A DNA stretch of 34,297 nt from Verrucomicrobiota bacterium (GTDB lineage Bacteria; Verrucomicrobiota; Verrucomicrobiia; Opitutales; Opitutaceae): assembly GCA_026398135.1 (NCBI GenBank), contig JAPLTN010000092.1:1-34297 (forward strand), in the 5' to 3' direction. Made by a program: the position numbers and the translations under genes. Positions 33,023 through 34,297 of this stretch are shown piece by piece (the stretch's first letter is position 1; every line of letters begins with the position of its first letter). Below the pieces are notes generated by a model, which was given only the letters and a program-made list of their open reading frames with translations, searched no databases and had not been told where the DNA came from.

Positions 33023-33285
33023 GCGATAGCTCGCAGGGGGCGAATAAGCGGAGGACAACGGTGCCAGGCCGACGTCGTTTGGTTGATTTGCGCAGGATGT
33101 GCGTTTGTCCGTGCGCGACCAATAGTAAAATAAGGTTTAATTTTTCGGGGCGATGCCCTTCGGGCGTTCAGGACCTCCCTTTAGAGTCTTTCTGTGGTTC
33201 CGGCGGGTGAAAAATGCGGGCTAAACGCGAGGAGGGGTAACTTCGTCCTTTATTCTGTGCGCTTGGCCACCTTACCTCCTCTTTC
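33023..33285. other. divergent intergenic region upstream of the RodZ-like gene
   Basis: These 263 bases hold the promoters of the unknown helical protein (minus) and the RodZ-like gene (plus). I can see GAGGAGGGG (33230-33238) and a TTACCTCCTC before the start, and a short GCCC/GGGC hairpin at 33155-33165, but no firm promoter. Confidence 0.35.
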
Positions 33286-34134
33286 ATGCAGACGATCGGT
33301 GAACGCCTAGAAGAAGCACGTAAACGCAAGGGCATCTCCATCCGCGAAGCGGCGGAGGCGACGAAGATTCGCGGCGACTACCTTCACAAATACGAGAGCA
33401 ACCAGTTCGACCTGAAGTTGCCCGAGATTTATGTGCGCGGGTTTCTGCGTCTTTACGGGAATTTCCTGAAGCTGCCGGGCGACAAGCTGGTGGCGGATTA
33501 TCTGGCGCTCGGTCTGGGCGAGGGCGGACGCCCGGCGGGGCGGGGCTTGAACCGCGAAATCTACGGCAAGATCGAGATCACGCATTCGGGCAGTTCGGCG
33601 GCGCGCTCGGGCTCGGCGGAGCCCGCGCCCTCGGGGGCGGCGGCGGCAATGACGCCCGGTGCCGAGCCGGTGTCAAAAACGCCGCAACGCGCACCGTTTC
33701 AGCCGCGCATGCCGCTTGGCGGACTGGATCGCGCCTTGCTGGCCAAAAACGGCGTCTGGATCGGCGTCGGCGCGGTGGCGGTGTTGGCCTTGGTGATCTG
33801 GGGCGTGGCGTCGCTTTTTAGCGGCGGTTCAAAGCCGGCCGCAGTGAACGCAGCGTCGCCTGTGCCGGCGATGCCGGTGGAGGAGTCGGTTTATATCGTG
33901 GCGCAGCGGCCGGTGCAGATCACGGCGATCAGGGCCAAGGCGGACAATCGCGAGCTGGCCGCTCCAGTTTCGCTGGTGGCCGGCCAGAGCTATCCGTTGC
34001 CCAACGTCGCCATGCTGGTGAGCGTGAGTGATCGCGCGGCGGTGCAGTTTGAATTTAAGAAAGTGCGGTATAACGGGGGCGTGAATGTGACCGGTCCCGG
34101 CACTTTGAGCCTGGATTTCAGCGCGCAGCGCTGA
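33286..34134 (+). CDS. RodZ-like helix-turn-helix membrane protein
   Basis: Residues 1-65 form an HTH_25 domain (MQTIGERLEEARKRKGISIR, AAEATKIRGDYLHKYESNQF, LPEIYVRGFLRLYGNFLKL), as in RodZ, which links MreB filaments to the membrane in rod-shaped cells. A Gly/Ala/Pro-rich linker follows, then a single membrane helix around residues 161-182 (GVWIGVGAVAVLALVIWGVA) and a C-terminal periplasmic beta domain (DUF4115-like; VQITAIRAKADNRELAAPVS, LSLDFSAQR). The order HTH, helix, beta domain is that of RodZ. I do not assign rodZ because no mre gene is near. Confidence 0.8.
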   Translation: MQTIGERLEEARKRKGISIREAAEATKIRGDYLHKYESNQFDLKLPEIYVRGFLRLYGNFLKLPGDKLVADYLALGLGEGGRPAGRGLNREIYGKIEITHSGSSAARSGSAEPAPSGAAAAMTPGAEPVSKTPQRAPFQPRMPLGGLDRALLAKNGVWIGVGAVAVLALVIWGVASLFSGGSKPAAVNAASPVPAMPVEESVYIVAQRPVQITAIRAKADNRELAAPVSLVAGQSYPLPNVAMLVSVSDRAAVQFEFKKVRYNGGVNVTGPGTLSLDFSAQR

Positions 34135-34157
34135 GCGGGAAAACGCGGGTTAAGCTC

Positions 34158-34174
34158 AATGCCGTTAAGGCATT
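34158..34174 (+). terminator. possible terminator after the RodZ-like gene
   Basis: AATGCC (34158-34163) and GGCATT (34169-34174) enclose GTTAA, followed by CTTTTA. The stem is 6 bp and the T-tract short, so it is a modest candidate 24 bases after the stop. Nothing else is seen in 34175-34297. Confidence 0.5.
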
Positions 34175-34297
34175 CTTTTACTGTACTTTATATGCGATAG
34201 CAGACATAGGCTTGGGATGGAAACTTCCCAAGCAGCCCAAAAGGCCCCGATCACGTCGCCCATGTCAGGCGAAGCGCAGAGTACGCCTACGTTCCAA

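Noticed and set aside
1-34297. CRISPR array or insertion sequence
   Set aside because: No regularly spaced direct repeats and no transposase or terminal inverted repeats were seen.

Overview
The window looks like a chromosomal segment of a GC-rich verrucomicrobium, probably of the Opitutaceae. This is inference from a PEP-CTERM protein with a typical verrucomicrobial sorting tail (around 22.2 kb), high-GC housekeeping genes, and gene content such as a GYF_2-RDD membrane protein and a RodZ-like protein. No rRNA or marker gene fixes the species. The window falls into an accessory left part (1 to about 25.7 kb) and a conserved right part (about 25.78 kb to the end). The junction is a tRNA-Arg(CCT) gene whose 3' part is repeated 0.9 kb downstream. 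Region 1 (15512 down to 1, minus strand) is a six-gene operon with 4-base ATGA overlaps at three of its five junctions. In order of transcription it encodes a 1717-aa DEAD/DEAH helicase of the DrmA/DruE/DUF1998 type with a possible C-terminal nuclease domain, a SNF2-type helicase, an AlbA_2 (Schlafen-like)/HATPase protein, a small HEFRH zinc-metalloprotease-like protein, an SF1 helicase with an N-terminal PD-(D/E)xK-like nuclease domain, and a large Eco57I/PglX-like N6-adenine methyltransferase that runs off the left edge. It has the logic of a DISARM-like or Druantia-like anti-phage system, but its composition matches no named system I can recall, and it is the best candidate for an undescribed system. 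Region 2 (15.5 to 23.5 kb) starts with an AT-rich orphan gene. A minus-strand cluster of an unknown gene and two calcineurin-like phosphoesterases follows, divergent from an AAA ATPase gene, with a perfect 24-bp palindrome in the shared promoter. Next comes a small XRE regulator gene next to a PEP-CTERM gene. Three copies of a 19-bp palindromic motif (GTGTGC-N7-GCACAC type) lie at the regulator start, at the PEP-CTERM promoter and just upstream of a 121-aa membrane protein gene, suggesting a local regulon. Region 3 (23.6 to 25.7 kb) is an integration hotspot: a frameshifted tyrosine-recombinase pseudogene, the complete tRNA-Arg gene, a brnT-brnA toxin-antitoxin pair, and a 61-bp direct repeat (one mismatch) of the tRNA 3' end on the far side. 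Region 4 (25.78 kb to the end) is ordinary chromosome: aroC, a P-loop protein, eda, uvrC, divergent cinA, a membrane-anchored protein resembling type II secretion/pilus accessory proteins, an unknown helical protein, and a RodZ-like protein. uvrC lacks the usual cysteine cluster and the CinA C-terminal domain has a substituted active-site motif; both merit a check.
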